The position numbers and the translations under genes are program-made. Below, one piece after another: positions 23,712-34,111 of a DNA stretch of 64,000 nucleotides (its first letter is position 1; every line of letters starts with the position of its first letter). The notes under the pieces are model-generated. The model was given only the letters and a program-made list of their open reading frames with translations, did no database searches and was not told where the DNA came from. Source of the stretch: Blasia pusilla (Eukaryota > Marchantiophyta > Marchantiopsida > Blasiales); assembly GCA_050084515.1 (NCBI GenBank), contig CM114273.1, positions 15,624,001-15,688,000 of the forward strand, written 5' to 3'.

Positions 23712-24345
23712 CTAGCACCCACGGTGCTGCACAAACGCCGCCAAAGACTGAAGGTACTCCAAGACTACTCCATCATCATGAATATCTCGGCCACCTGTCG
23801 TCTCCTCACTGGCCTTGGGATCCAAGGACTCTCCACTAGACCTTGCCATCAAAGTCTCCACACTCTGGCTCTCCATAGCCAACATGCCTAAATAGGCTGA
23901 CGCGTGCCATTCTGGCACCGACTCCTCATCACTCTCTCCATGCCATCGAGCTCCAGTCCCATCTCGCTGACTCGGGCATGGGTTACGACTCAACCCATCT
24001 GCATCCTGGTTGAGCATCCCAGGTCTGTGTACCACCTGAAAATCATACTCTTGCAACAACAGAGCCCATCTCGCAAGCTTCCTTGTAAGCTTGTCGGACT
24101 CCATGAACCACTTCAATGGTTGATGATCAGTGATGATGGTAAAGGGGTTGCCAAATAAGTAACACCTGAAATGCGCGACATCCCACATTGCAGCCAAGCA
24201 CTCACCCTCATATGAGTTGTACTTCGCCTCTGCAGCATTGTTCGAGCGGCTAGCGTAAGCCACCACGAACTCTCAACCCTCTCTACCCTCATCATGTTGG
24301 ATGAGCACCGCTCCAAGCCCCAACATGCTCCAATCTATGTGCAAT
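23712..24345 (-). pseudogene. RNase H domain and tether, 5'-truncated
   Basis: Minus strand. The part nearest 24,345 reads IDWSMLGLGAVL, the start of a Ty3 RNase H; a frame break follows before VAYASRSNNAAEAKY. Then come YEGECLAAMW, ITDHQPLKWF and a tether ending in RPGMLNQDADGLSRNPC. RNase H removes the RNA strand during reverse transcription. Everything upstream (RT, methyltransferase, protease, gag) is absent; the break is next to a fold-back repeat at 24,368-24,481. Confidence 0.85.
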
Positions 24346-24367
24346 CTATGCTCCTCAATCAACAATA

Positions 24368-24481
24368 AACCCACACTCTGCTCCACAATGACGGTGCGGT
24401 CTCTTAAAACGTGTTTGAGTTTTGATCTCTAACCCACACTCTGCTCCACAACATAGCAGCATGAAATCAAAACTCAAACAC
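24368..24481. repeat. Fold-back plus direct repeat at a truncation breakpoint
   Basis: A 21-base direct repeat occurs at 24368-24388 and 24431-24451, interleaved with a perfect 16-base inverted repeat at 24411-24426 and 24466-24481 (GTGTTTGAGTTTTGAT and complement). It sits where the retroelement coding region ends, so it probably records the rearrangement that removed the 5' coding part. Confidence 0.7.
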
Positions 24482-24639
24482 CATAATCGGAGGTCATCTG
24501 CCATCACAGGTTGATGACAAAACTGCAATGACGGTGGCAGCCAAAACAAAGTACATGGTGGCGACACAAGTAAGAGAATCAACGAACGTCGTGGAAGACC
24601 CTCCACTCCGTAATGGAGGCAATGACAACCAAAGGCTGG

Positions 24640-25816
24640 ACAACGGACGGTGGACGGTTGACCATTGATGGTAACAGTCGACCGGTGAAGGTCACTATTG
24701 ACCGTCGATGGTGATGGTTGACTGTCGACGGTGGACCGTTGATGGCGACGGCCGTCGCCGGCGTGGCGGCTGGTTTAGGGTTTGAACAATTTAACCCTAA
24801 AAATTGCCTAGCAATGGGATTTTTGCAAGATTGATCATAACTTTTTTCTTGCAACTCCAAATTACGCACTGTTTGTTGCACAGCGTGCACAGCTTCACGA
24901 TCTACAACAACGTCAAAAATATTTAGAATCGAACATTCCAATAAAAACAGACAGGGATTGTCGTAAGCCAAATGTCTCTTTCTCCTACATAAAATTTGGC
25001 AGCGTTTCCGCGCTGATTTCTCCCAACGAAAATGTAAAACCTGTAAACATACAAATCAGCAAGCTACATGGTACTCCCGAGAGCACCGGAATGGGGAAAT
25101 CCGCCCCCATAATCAATCCCTATCAGAAATTGGGCAGCGCTTCCGCGCGCCACTCTTCCACACAAAAAATCGGCAAATGCAAAGAACAATCAAAGCAGCC
25201 CTTGCTCCGATGAGCACTCCCATGAGCCGCTGAACGGGGAACACTGTCCCCAACCTGCAAAAACAGCGAGTGACTAGCGAGCTCCCCCATGAAGCTCTCT
25301 CACTCTCTCATTCTCTCTTTGTAAAGTAAGATCCAATCTCTCTCTACATCATCTCACACCATAGCTTTCAAAGGTGTGCACTCTCTCTCATGTCAAACCA
25401 AACCCATTCTCCTAATGAGAGGCTTGGGTTACACTCATAAGGCGAGGGACCATAGCTCCGCCGCCTTATGCCAAAGGGTTCAACAAAGAAAGAATGAGCT
25501 CTCAAGCTCTCTCTCCTTGAGATATACCTCTCCCCTCTCCCAAGCTCTCTCCATGGTAACTTATTCTCCCAAGTCATCTCCTTGGCTATTGACCTGATGT
25601 AGGAGGTCAAGGGCCACTTAGCAAAACTAGAAAGTTGATCATATACTCAAAATGATACTTACCTAAAATAGTAATTTCCTCAATATGGCTCCAAATGAGC
25701 CGAAACGAAGGGGATCCGGGGCCTCAACAGGTCATCCTCGACCTACTGAGCTTGTCCTCCACTACTCACGAAGGCGCTCTACTAGATCTCACCGATCTAT
25801 CCTAAAAGACGTGATA
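24640..25816 (-). repeat. A unit of split direct repeat (~1.18 kb)
   Basis: Colinear with 62,123-63,326 over its whole length, including GTTTAGGGTTTG, CAAAAACAGCGAGTGAC and AAAGGTGTGCACTCTCTC. Its inner end is a degenerate GACGGT/GGTTGACCGT minisatellite. It lacks the GAAACCTG hairpin seen in the other copies at 19.6 and 63.2 kb. The outer end reads TATCACGTC on minus, one change from the TGTCACGT seen at 19,715. Confidence 0.75.
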
Positions 25817-26243
25817 AATTATTAGGTCTCATTTTCCTTTTATAGAGTAAGTATATATTTATAATAAATTTTAAATGAAAATATAACTGCTAAGAATAAA
25901 ATAGTATTTTCTTCTTTCTGAAATTAGAGAGGTACTAATTGCAATAGGAATTTCAAATGTTTCAATAAGATGCTAGATCATGACACATCTATGGTATGTT
26001 CTGATTTTTTGGAAAGAGCCAATCTACATACTTTAATGGATATAAGAATTTGCTATTTGTCTAAGTGCATGCTTAAACATATCACTTTGGCAATAGGAAA
26101 CTCCTTCTCACAACAAAAAAAATTGTTCATATGATTCGAGTTTGAAAAATGTGACCAATACGCTGAATTTGCACTCCAAGCACAGTATATAAGAATCAAA
26201 CTATTATTTGCGTTAGCTTATGGTGAGACGCTCTCAGTGAACA
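25817..26243. other. AT-rich spacer, no feature
   Basis: No open frame or repeat terminus is visible beyond the outer edge of the retroelement. Confidence 0.5.
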
Positions 26244-26405
26244 CTAGTGGGCAGCTCGTGCCTTGCACGGGAGTGAAAGGATCAATTATGTTTTCTGTTT
26301 CTTGCTACCTGTAGAGGGGGGAACATTTTCTTGTTGTCCGGTTGTAACTTGTCATGCAAAGAGCTGTTTGCAAATCAAGAAGGCACTCTCCAATAATAAT
26401 ATAGA
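26244..26405 (-). mobile_element. Well-preserved 162-bp mini-Helitron
   Basis: On minus it starts TCTATATTATTATTGGAGAG directly after an A. It ends with the hairpin CTCCCGTGC-AAG-GCACGAG, then CTGCCCACTAG, followed by a T. All Helitron end rules are met (A|TC...CTAG|T, 3' hairpin about 10 bases before the end). It has no coding capacity and is the best template for the family consensus in this window. Confidence 0.85.
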
Positions 26406-27780
26406 TCACGTATGAAGCCTTTCAAGTCTCTTAACATTATTTTTTATTTTACCAAATATTAAGCTACAATTAGAATAAAAAATAATTTCATCATTTTTAA
26501 CTTAAAAGATTTACGCAATTTTACCAATCTTAAGGAGATGTTCTTAAATCTCTTCATATTCACATATTTTCCTCTTTTAAAATTTTATTTAATTTTTAAT
26601 GGTTAAGGTTGGAAAATATGAATTAAAAATATTCAAATTACCTTTAGGTGGAAAATTACACCTTTTTTGGAGAAAAAAATTCGAAAGTACAATGAGAGAA
26701 TTTATCGAGAAGAAATCATATTCAAAATAATGAAGCTGATTTTTCTTTCTAAACTTTATTTTTTAATTTCAAAGATTAGTTTGGAGGAAAATTTAAACTA
26801 CATTATCGAATAATAAAGATCAAATGAGATATTTTTCCCAATGATAATAAAATACTTTAAAAATAAAACTTTTAATCATCAATATTTTACAAAAAATCCA
26901 TCTTAATTATTTACGGCCTCTACGAATAGGCCCTAAATTTCATCCTTCTGAGGGACGGCTCCACGTCCTCGTTTTTTTATCTGGCAAAGGAGGGCATCCA
27001 TCACCGTACTTAGAATGAATGTCGCATTTTTATTGACAGAGGCTCCTTTTGGACTAGCCTGCATTAGGGTAGCATAAGTTACTATTTTTTTTTAATTTCT
27101 TTTATTACACTCTACAAAGCCCATTGTGCTCTATCTCGTGCCAGTGCGCACATACTCAAAGGTATGGGTTTTGCAAACACATACTTCGAGGTGCTAGACT
27201 ATTTGTTCTAGGATTCACGATTTTCAACACATGTGGCAGGAATTAATTAATTTGTGTTAACGTGCAATGGCGGTAAACTCTAGGAAATCACATCGATATA
27301 TCTATGAAATTGCACCTGCACCTCAATCAAGCGATGAAATTGCATGGCATCCAATTTTCTTTTCCATCTTCTTTCAATGTGCTTTTCCACGGTTTTGTGT
27401 CATTTCATTCCCACTTCGTTTTACTTTGGGCTTCCGTCGGCTTGTTTACACATTACTACGCCGTCTACTAATGTCTCCCTTTTGTTCGTGAGAGCTTCCT
27501 TCTTGATACTTGCTTGTTGAAGCATTCCTTCACTATGTTGGTGCATCGATTTGGCTTGTAGAGCTCGGTGTGACTTTCATTACAAGCAGCTTCAGTCCAG
27601 AGGGAAAATCGACGTAATTTTGTGCTAGACTCATACATTCTCAAGATTATTGCATTCTGCACTCTCTACATTATGGGCTCTCCCTATAACACTGTCTCTT
27701 TCCACAAGTTTATCAGCACTCAACGCAACTCAATGCTCATCCCCAACAACGATAAAGAAGTCTTTGCATTATGGGAAGAG
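26406..27780. other. No gene seen
   Basis: AT-rich to about 26,900, then mixed. Frames of 60-75 codons on both strands show no domain, and no exon chain could be built. Confidence 0.5.
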
Positions 27781-27868
27781 ACTACGTATACACATCGCTA
27801 CAAAACATACATCGTTGTCATCGAATCCACATACAAAAAAACATGATCCCATGCTAACTCATGGAATC
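27781..27868 (-). repeat. Orphan B unit of the split-repeat family
   Basis: ATACACATCGCTAC, AACATACATCGTTGTC and CATGATCCCATGCTAACTC match the B unit at 61,999-62,122 in order and orientation. No A unit, polypurine tract or coding sequence is adjacent. The terminal TGTCGTGCGC is eroded to a GACTACGT-like sequence. Confidence 0.65.
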
Positions 27869-27919
27869 TACCCTAAAAAAAGTCCTACTAGAGAAAATGC
27901 AAATGGGGAACCCTTCCTA

Positions 27920-28177
27920 AATTTCCAGAATTGTAGGATAAGATCCATTGAACCATATCTTATGATCCATTCAAGCTTTCAATTCTTGAAAAGCCTTCCA
28001 AGAAAAACTCTCACATGTCTATCGCAATGGATTATTCTCTTGAAACTCGTAGTTGAGAAACAACAATAAAGAGAAAACATCGAATAAGGATTAGTTGAAC
28101 ATGTTGGTACATAAATGAAAGCTTGAATGGATCATAAGATATGGTTCAATGGATCTTATACTACAATTCTGGAAATT
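27920..28177. repeat. Near-perfect 62-bp inverted repeat with 134-base loop
   Basis: Arms 27920-27981 and 28116-28177 are complementary with a single mismatch by hand comparison (for example GATCCATTGAACCATATC against GATATGGTTCAATGGATC). A transcript would fold into a long duplex. There is no obvious target duplication. It could be a young MIRNA or siRNA hairpin, a foldback transposon, or an inverted duplication. Confidence 0.85.
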
Positions 28178-28906
28178 AAGGTAGGAAATTTGGAAATGAA
28201 GTTAGACATTGTGCAACTTCTTTTCCAAATGAAGGCCACAATGAAGGTTTGATAGAGCTGCAAAGAAAAACATTTGCTCTTCATTTAAATTACACTCCTG
28301 CAAATGAACTTAGTGATTAATATTTGAAGCAATACTTGAAGGAATTTCATTTTAAGGACATGTAAGCATCTCATTAATATCTAAATGAAACTCAAGTTCG
28401 AGAATGTCACTTGCCTTGGCAACTATTCTACCATATGGACATTGCTCTAGAGATTTTTAATCGCATGTATTTTAATCTATTCATGAACATCATCTAACGA
28501 AGTAATAATGTATTGATGAAGATAATTCCATCTTGATGTTTCAAAAGAACTAAGTGTGGATGCGATACGTAATGGCACATGAGCCAGTAAAACTAAGTAA
28601 AAAAATTATTCCATCGGTGTAATGGATTTAATTCTTTGAATCTAACAATCGGTATCGTCCTACATACAATATTACCCGGATTATCTAGTCCCAAGACTTG
28701 TTGGGTCTTTTTTGGATATTCTTTCAGCAATTCATAGTTTGTCCAATAATCAATGAAATTGGTTTATCTAAAATAGATGGTCTATTAGAATACAATTTAT
28801 TCGAATGTATGCAAGGCACTTAAGCATTTATGTATAGTGAATTTCTTCTAGTTGGGGGATTATTGTCTATATAATTCACTGCTTGAGACCTATAAATAAT
28901 AGGTAT
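28178..28906. other. No gene supported
   Basis: AT-rich sequence next to the Helitron Rep half. It may contain its decayed C-terminal continuation, but no motif is recognisable. Confidence 0.4.
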
Positions 28907-31144
28907 CTACATTGAGTGTAGTGCAACTTTTGTGGAGGATACGGATCCGTTTAGAACTACGCAAGAAATGAGCTTCAAATTTATCTCATACAACCCTAAA
29001 AGTCCTAGGAAACGCGTTGTTTCAGTGTCTATGTCAAGTGAGCCCCTAGGTTTGGACTCAAGCGTATATTTTAGATAATAAAATGACCAACCAGTGTTGG
29101 TGACTCTTTGAATGTTCATATGAGCATCCCATAGAAGAAGAACAAGGGAATGATATAGTATGACATTTCTATGATCTGGGGAAGGTCGTAAGTAGTTCCA
29201 TCTTTTTGTTTTTGGATCAATGAAAGGTGTAGGATGTACATTAGGAGATGTTGGAAACCCAAGACGACAATATAGCTTCTTTTCTTCTTTTGAACAACAC
29301 AAACACCATCCTTACATCTATGTAATTTTTTAGTTAAAACATACTTTTTAAAGGTTAGAGATACATCAATTAGGGTGTTCAATTGATTCAAGGATGGTAG
29401 CATGATGGATGGTATATACGTGCATATTTCAAACATAACATGATCAATATCTCTAGAGTCTACCCATAGTATCATGTGACAATGGAGACTACCCCTATTT
29501 TGTAAGCCATATCTCAAAAAATACTCAACAACTCTTCCAAGTATGTGTGGATTAGAGAGTATAAATTGGGACAAAAATGAGTATAGCCTTGTGTGAAATA
29601 GTTATGCACGTTCTGAAGGAGCATCTTGCTATGTGAAAGACTGATTAAACTTGGAAAACATATTTTCTATATCATCAATTTCAAGCCAATGGGTAGATGA
29701 CATTTCATCAGATATGAGAGCAATGAAAAACTGGAGCATGCCCCACTTATGTACCATGGCTTTTAAGTCTTTAAGATGTGACATGTGCCAAGAAGGGATG
29801 TCTGGTAGTTATGGACTAATGGAATATTTTGAAAGATGTTGATACAAATCTTCTTCTCTAAGTTTAGGCTTTTCTTCCATGATCTCGTCTAGTTCTCTAT
29901 TTAAAATAAAAGTCTCACTTGATGAACATAATGCAATGGATTGGAGTAATTGATACATTAACAATGGTTAAGGCTAAATAATTTTGTAGACTTTTTTCTA
30001 ATATAATTTGCAAATGATAACCGGCCAATATAAAACCGCAGAGATAGGGAAATAAAAATGGAAACAAACTTGTCTCAATAGTGAGACGTGGATCTAATGA
30101 TATAGAAGAATTATCAGTCAATAGACTTTCCCTTGTATTTGTTGAAGAGTGTAGACATAGGCTTCCATTATCAAATATATCGATGGATGTCCTTTTCTTC
30201 ACAGGGAGGGAATATGAAATATCTTGTAGTATATTTAACTCAAGATGGTATGGATCATAGACCATGCTATGGGTAAGTTGAGCTTTAGTTTGTGAGGAAC
30301 TAGTCATAGTCTGTACGGAGGTAGGGTATAATACAACCAGCCCGGATGAAGGATGGGGTAACTCTACAAGAGTTTTATAATCCCTATATAGTTCATTGAT
30401 CTGAAAATGAATGATGAGTAATATTTTGATAGTTGGATATAGTTGAGTTAGAATTTGGGCCTTGCTAGATTTGAAATTAAATCTAACAAGGGGGGATTCT
30501 AACAAATATGTCATTGAAAAAACCCTTTATGAAAGCCATTAAACTTATTTTCAATACAAATTTTTGAATCTACAATTGATAGAAGCTTCACTTCCATAGG
30601 ATTTACATAGAGTACATTTCGAATGTACGTAGTAGTCATGTATACATTTAAGTCTGTTCTAGGTATATTGCCTATGCACATATCACAAACATGGAAATGA
30701 TCAACTTTTGGAACTACGAAGTCTTTCAGGAAGCCATTGCATAATACATATGGGGGTTACTCATATGAGTACACAATTGACATGTGAGAACGTGGATTGT
30801 TGTAAAGAATAATTCCACAATATCCACAACATTGCATTTGCTTAATTGTGGTTGAACATAATGTTTGCCATTTTAGCAAGTGGTATTTGGAAGAGGATCA
30901 ACCATAGCAATGAGGTCTACATTACAAATTTTGTGCGCAATGCAGCTTTCTCGCGTCCGAATGTTCTACATTTAGAAAACCTTTTCTTGGAGAAAGAAAA
31001 TGAATGACATAATCGTTGACTGCATAAGTTGTGATAGAAACTTGGTTTAAGAGGGACACTTTTTGTTTGTATTAAAGGAGTGGTCCTTGGAAATCCTCTG
31101 TATTTTTTTGTTTTGGCATTACTTGACACCATTGTAAGCACCAA
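28907..31144 (-). pseudogene. Helitron replicase, N-terminal and Rep half
   Basis: Read on minus from 31,144 the fragments appear in the order of a Helitron protein: a Cys-rich N-terminal region near 30,700 (CDMCIGNIP); LFPFLFPY and LEKSLQNYLALT at 30.5-29.9 kb; the Helitron-like N domain with ISDEMSSTHWLEIDDIENMF and RGSLHCHMILWV near 29.8-29.45 kb; and KRWNYLRPSP, LLLWDAHMNIQRVTNTGWSF near 29.2-29.0 kb. This region holds the HUH-type Rep that nicks and joins DNA during rolling-circle transposition. Several stops and frameshifts break it. The expected C-terminal helicase does not follow on this strand; it lies at 32.4-34.1 kb on the other strand. Confidence 0.8.
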
Positions 31145-32370
31145 CGATCTCTGAAATAGGTAGTTAAGAAATCTATTTTGGGCTAGAGCTTGATATTTGA
31201 TAGAAGATGCATATGTAAATCCTACAAACCAGTAGGAAAATCGAACAAATCTTCAATCTATGGTCTATTGGTTTATGTATAAATTTGGTGGTGTCTCTGA
31301 TGTATAGTAGAAAGGATTGTAATGAGAGACTGATCCTAATACGAGTCCCATGTACGAGTAGATATTGAGAACCACCTAAAGTTTTTCTTAGAGTGTAGGA
31401 CAGCTCGAAGTATATGAAACATGTACATTTCAAGTAACCTATAAATCTGTCAAACTTTGAAGAATATGCCTTTAGATTAGGGCATAGCACAATACTCCAA
31501 ATAAGATATAGTTATGGGAATATAGCTAAGGTATTTGGGTAGCAAACATATCTAAGAGTTATCTACTATGTAGGGATTGTATCTCAGCATGTCACAAGAA
31601 GTTTGCCACACATTCTATGGCATGCTTAGAGACGCACAAGCAAGTATGCATGTGGTGTATGGATTGTTGCCGACAAGTCTGTCTATTTGTAATATTAGTA
31701 AGAAATTACAGCAAGGAATGAAGTTTTATCGAGAGAGATGTAAATCACTATCTGGAAAATTTATACAATTATGGATTTTGTAAACTCAAGGTAGTAGCTA
31801 TATTAGAAGACTAAAATGATGAAGAGCATGTGCCAATTGTATTGAGGATAATTAGAAATATAGGATTTAACGGATTAAAGTAGGTTCCAACATTGTTATC
31901 TTGGAACTAAAAGTGAAATAAGTAAGTTCTACCCATGTGACTAGTCCAACAAAAGTTGATGATTGATGTAAAGTTTCTTATAGCTGTATTTTGCGAAATA
32001 AGAGAATTGAAAGTGTTCTTGAAACAACCTTACACAATCATCAAAACCAAATGAATACTACTGTGCGAGAAAATCATAAATCAAACAGGGCACAAAATGC
32101 ATCAAACTTGAGTGTGTATATGTATATTTGAATCTGTTTTTATCATTTTTTCCTCACATGTACTAAAGAATTTATGGAGAACAATATATGAGTTCCTAGT
32201 GAAATCTATGGCATGACACAAATTTCAACAATCAGATCTATTTATCTTAACTTGTTGCACTAAATGTTTACATTTTCTTAATAAACTCATGTACATGAGG
32301 AAAGGCTATTCCGACTTGAGTCTCTCCTACAACAGACAAAATACATAAGTGACCATAGCAATGAAAATCA
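31145..32370. other. Junction between the two Helitron halves, no domain seen
   Basis: About 1.2 kb of AT-rich sequence separates the minus-strand Rep half from the plus-strand helicase half. Small frames occur on both strands but none matches the missing middle of a Helitron protein. An inversion breakpoint should lie here. Confidence 0.5.
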
Positions 32371-34111
32371 AATTCATCATGAAACTAATGTGGCACTTTG
32401 GAGGAATGAGAGCATATTCATGCCCTTTATTGACGAGGCCCATACCCTTTTGGAGCACATTAATGGAAAAACAATGTTAAGATGTTGGAGCCCATGTAGC
32501 CATCGGCTTCCTAAACTTCCTTCTTCTCCAATCATAGAAATCTGCTTTATGAATTTCATGAGGAGATTGAAATATGGTGAAATTGATTGGGTGGTTGTGA
32601 AAGATGCATTACGGAACAAAAAAATAAAATTAAGAAGTCAAGTTTGACAGTCGCAAGTAGTATACAATATGATGATTGGGTAGATGTCGTTGGTAGTGAG
32701 GAAGGTCTGGAGTGAGAAAAATTCTTTAAAAGAAAAAGAAATGCTAAAGAAAGTTGTTGTGAATGCAGGAATGATCCTTGTACACCTAAATATGATTTGT
32801 GAAATGGAAGGAGAAAAAGAAGAAGAAGAATTTGCAGCCAACCACTCACCGACTGATCTCGAAGGGATGTAACAACCATGTCAAATTTATCTGCATACAA
32901 ACCCAGTGGATTTGGCTACGGGAAAATATTTTTCATATCTTATATGTACAAGTTCTAGAAATTAAATGGAAAGTTTCCTCTATTGATAGCCACAACCGGA
33001 ATAGCTACTGTTATGCTTCATTTAGATACTACAACCGTCCATTCTTCATTTCCAATACCTACACGAGGAGATATTTCCTCTATGCATATAGCATGTGATG
33101 CATATCTACGCCTTAGGAATGCACAAGTAATTTTTGTAGATGAATGTTCTATGTTGATACCTAAACTACTACAGATAATAACAATGCGGTTGAATGAGGC
33201 ATCTCCAAACACTTCTTATTAGCCATTTTTTGGGAAGTTAGTACTCTTAGTTGGTGACTTTTGTCAACTCCTTCATGTATGTAGCAATAAGATTATAGAC
33301 TTCTATAGATCCTATCACTTGTCTACTTCAACATTCATGCAGAATGCAACCATTTTTGGGCTATCAACTCCAATTAGGCATCATTATGATCTAGAATACC
33401 TATTGTTTTAAAACTCCATTAGGACTCATGAGCCATCTCAATTGCAAATAGACCAATGCCTAGGTCAATGTTTTGTTTATGAGAATAAAAAAACATATTT
33501 TATACAAATCAGATACAACTATGATACGCACTCATTCTGACGATGTAGATCTTTTTTAACATAATCACACTAACGCATCTCTTTGGTGATGCGTTAATTG
33601 TATAGGTTAATGTAAAATCAAAAGCTCCAATCCATTCTGCATTTACAGATTGGTTAGATGAGACTAGCTTTCATCGGCTGTCTTTTGTTACTCTCAATTT
33701 TCAAGTTATTCTTACATGTAATATAAATTTAAAAATCCAAGTAGCAAATGGATCTTTAGGCATTTTTTATAAACTAGTCTACAAGGATGAAGAGTTAGTA
33801 ACAATTGTTGTCAAAATTCTATCCAATGGTCTTTATATTAATGTGAATAGGTCCAAGCTAGTTTGCAACCATCAAGTATGATTATGACCACAAGTATACT
33901 ATATAAGACAACATTCCCGTTGATGCTTGGTTATGCTATGACTGGGCATAAAAGTAAAGGATCCACCATTCCTGGTCGGTGCCTTCTAGTCATTGGATCT
34001 ATTTTTGCCCTTGGACTTGCATATCTTATGTTATCTAGGGTAAAAACAAGAGATAATTTTAGAATTTTGGGAACTCTTGAGCCAAAGGATTTCATGCTTT
34101 TCAGGCTATGA
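32371..34111 (+). pseudogene. Helitron PIF1-like helicase half
   Basis: Superfamily 1 helicase motifs appear in order on plus: near 32.98 kb ATTGIATVMLHLDTTTVHSS (motif Ia); VIFVDECSMLIPKLLQ near 33.13 kb (Walker B, DE); LLVGDFCQLLHV near 33.25 kb (motif III); and TTFPLMLGYAMTGHKSKGST with LAYLMLSRVKTRDN near 33.9-34.05 kb (motifs V and VI). The Walker A loop is not evident. This is the 5'-3' helicase part of a RepHel protein, broken by stops and at least one frameshift. It is on the opposite strand from the Rep half. Confidence 0.85.

Larger units (their letters stand above)
22043..25816 (-). mobile_element. Ty3-type retroelement relic, structure A - coding - B
   Basis: Minus-strand element: an A unit (25,816 to ~24,640), a truncated coding region (RNase H, integrase, PHD finger), a polypurine tract, then a B unit ending GCGCACGACA at 22043. 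The same A and B sequences lie fused at 61,999-63,326, so here the coding region separates them. Gag, protease, methyltransferase and RT are missing. The flanks AATG (22039-22042) and AATT (25817-25820) are a 3-of-4 target-duplication match. In a normal LTR element A+B would be repeated at both ends; here each is present once. Confidence 0.75.
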
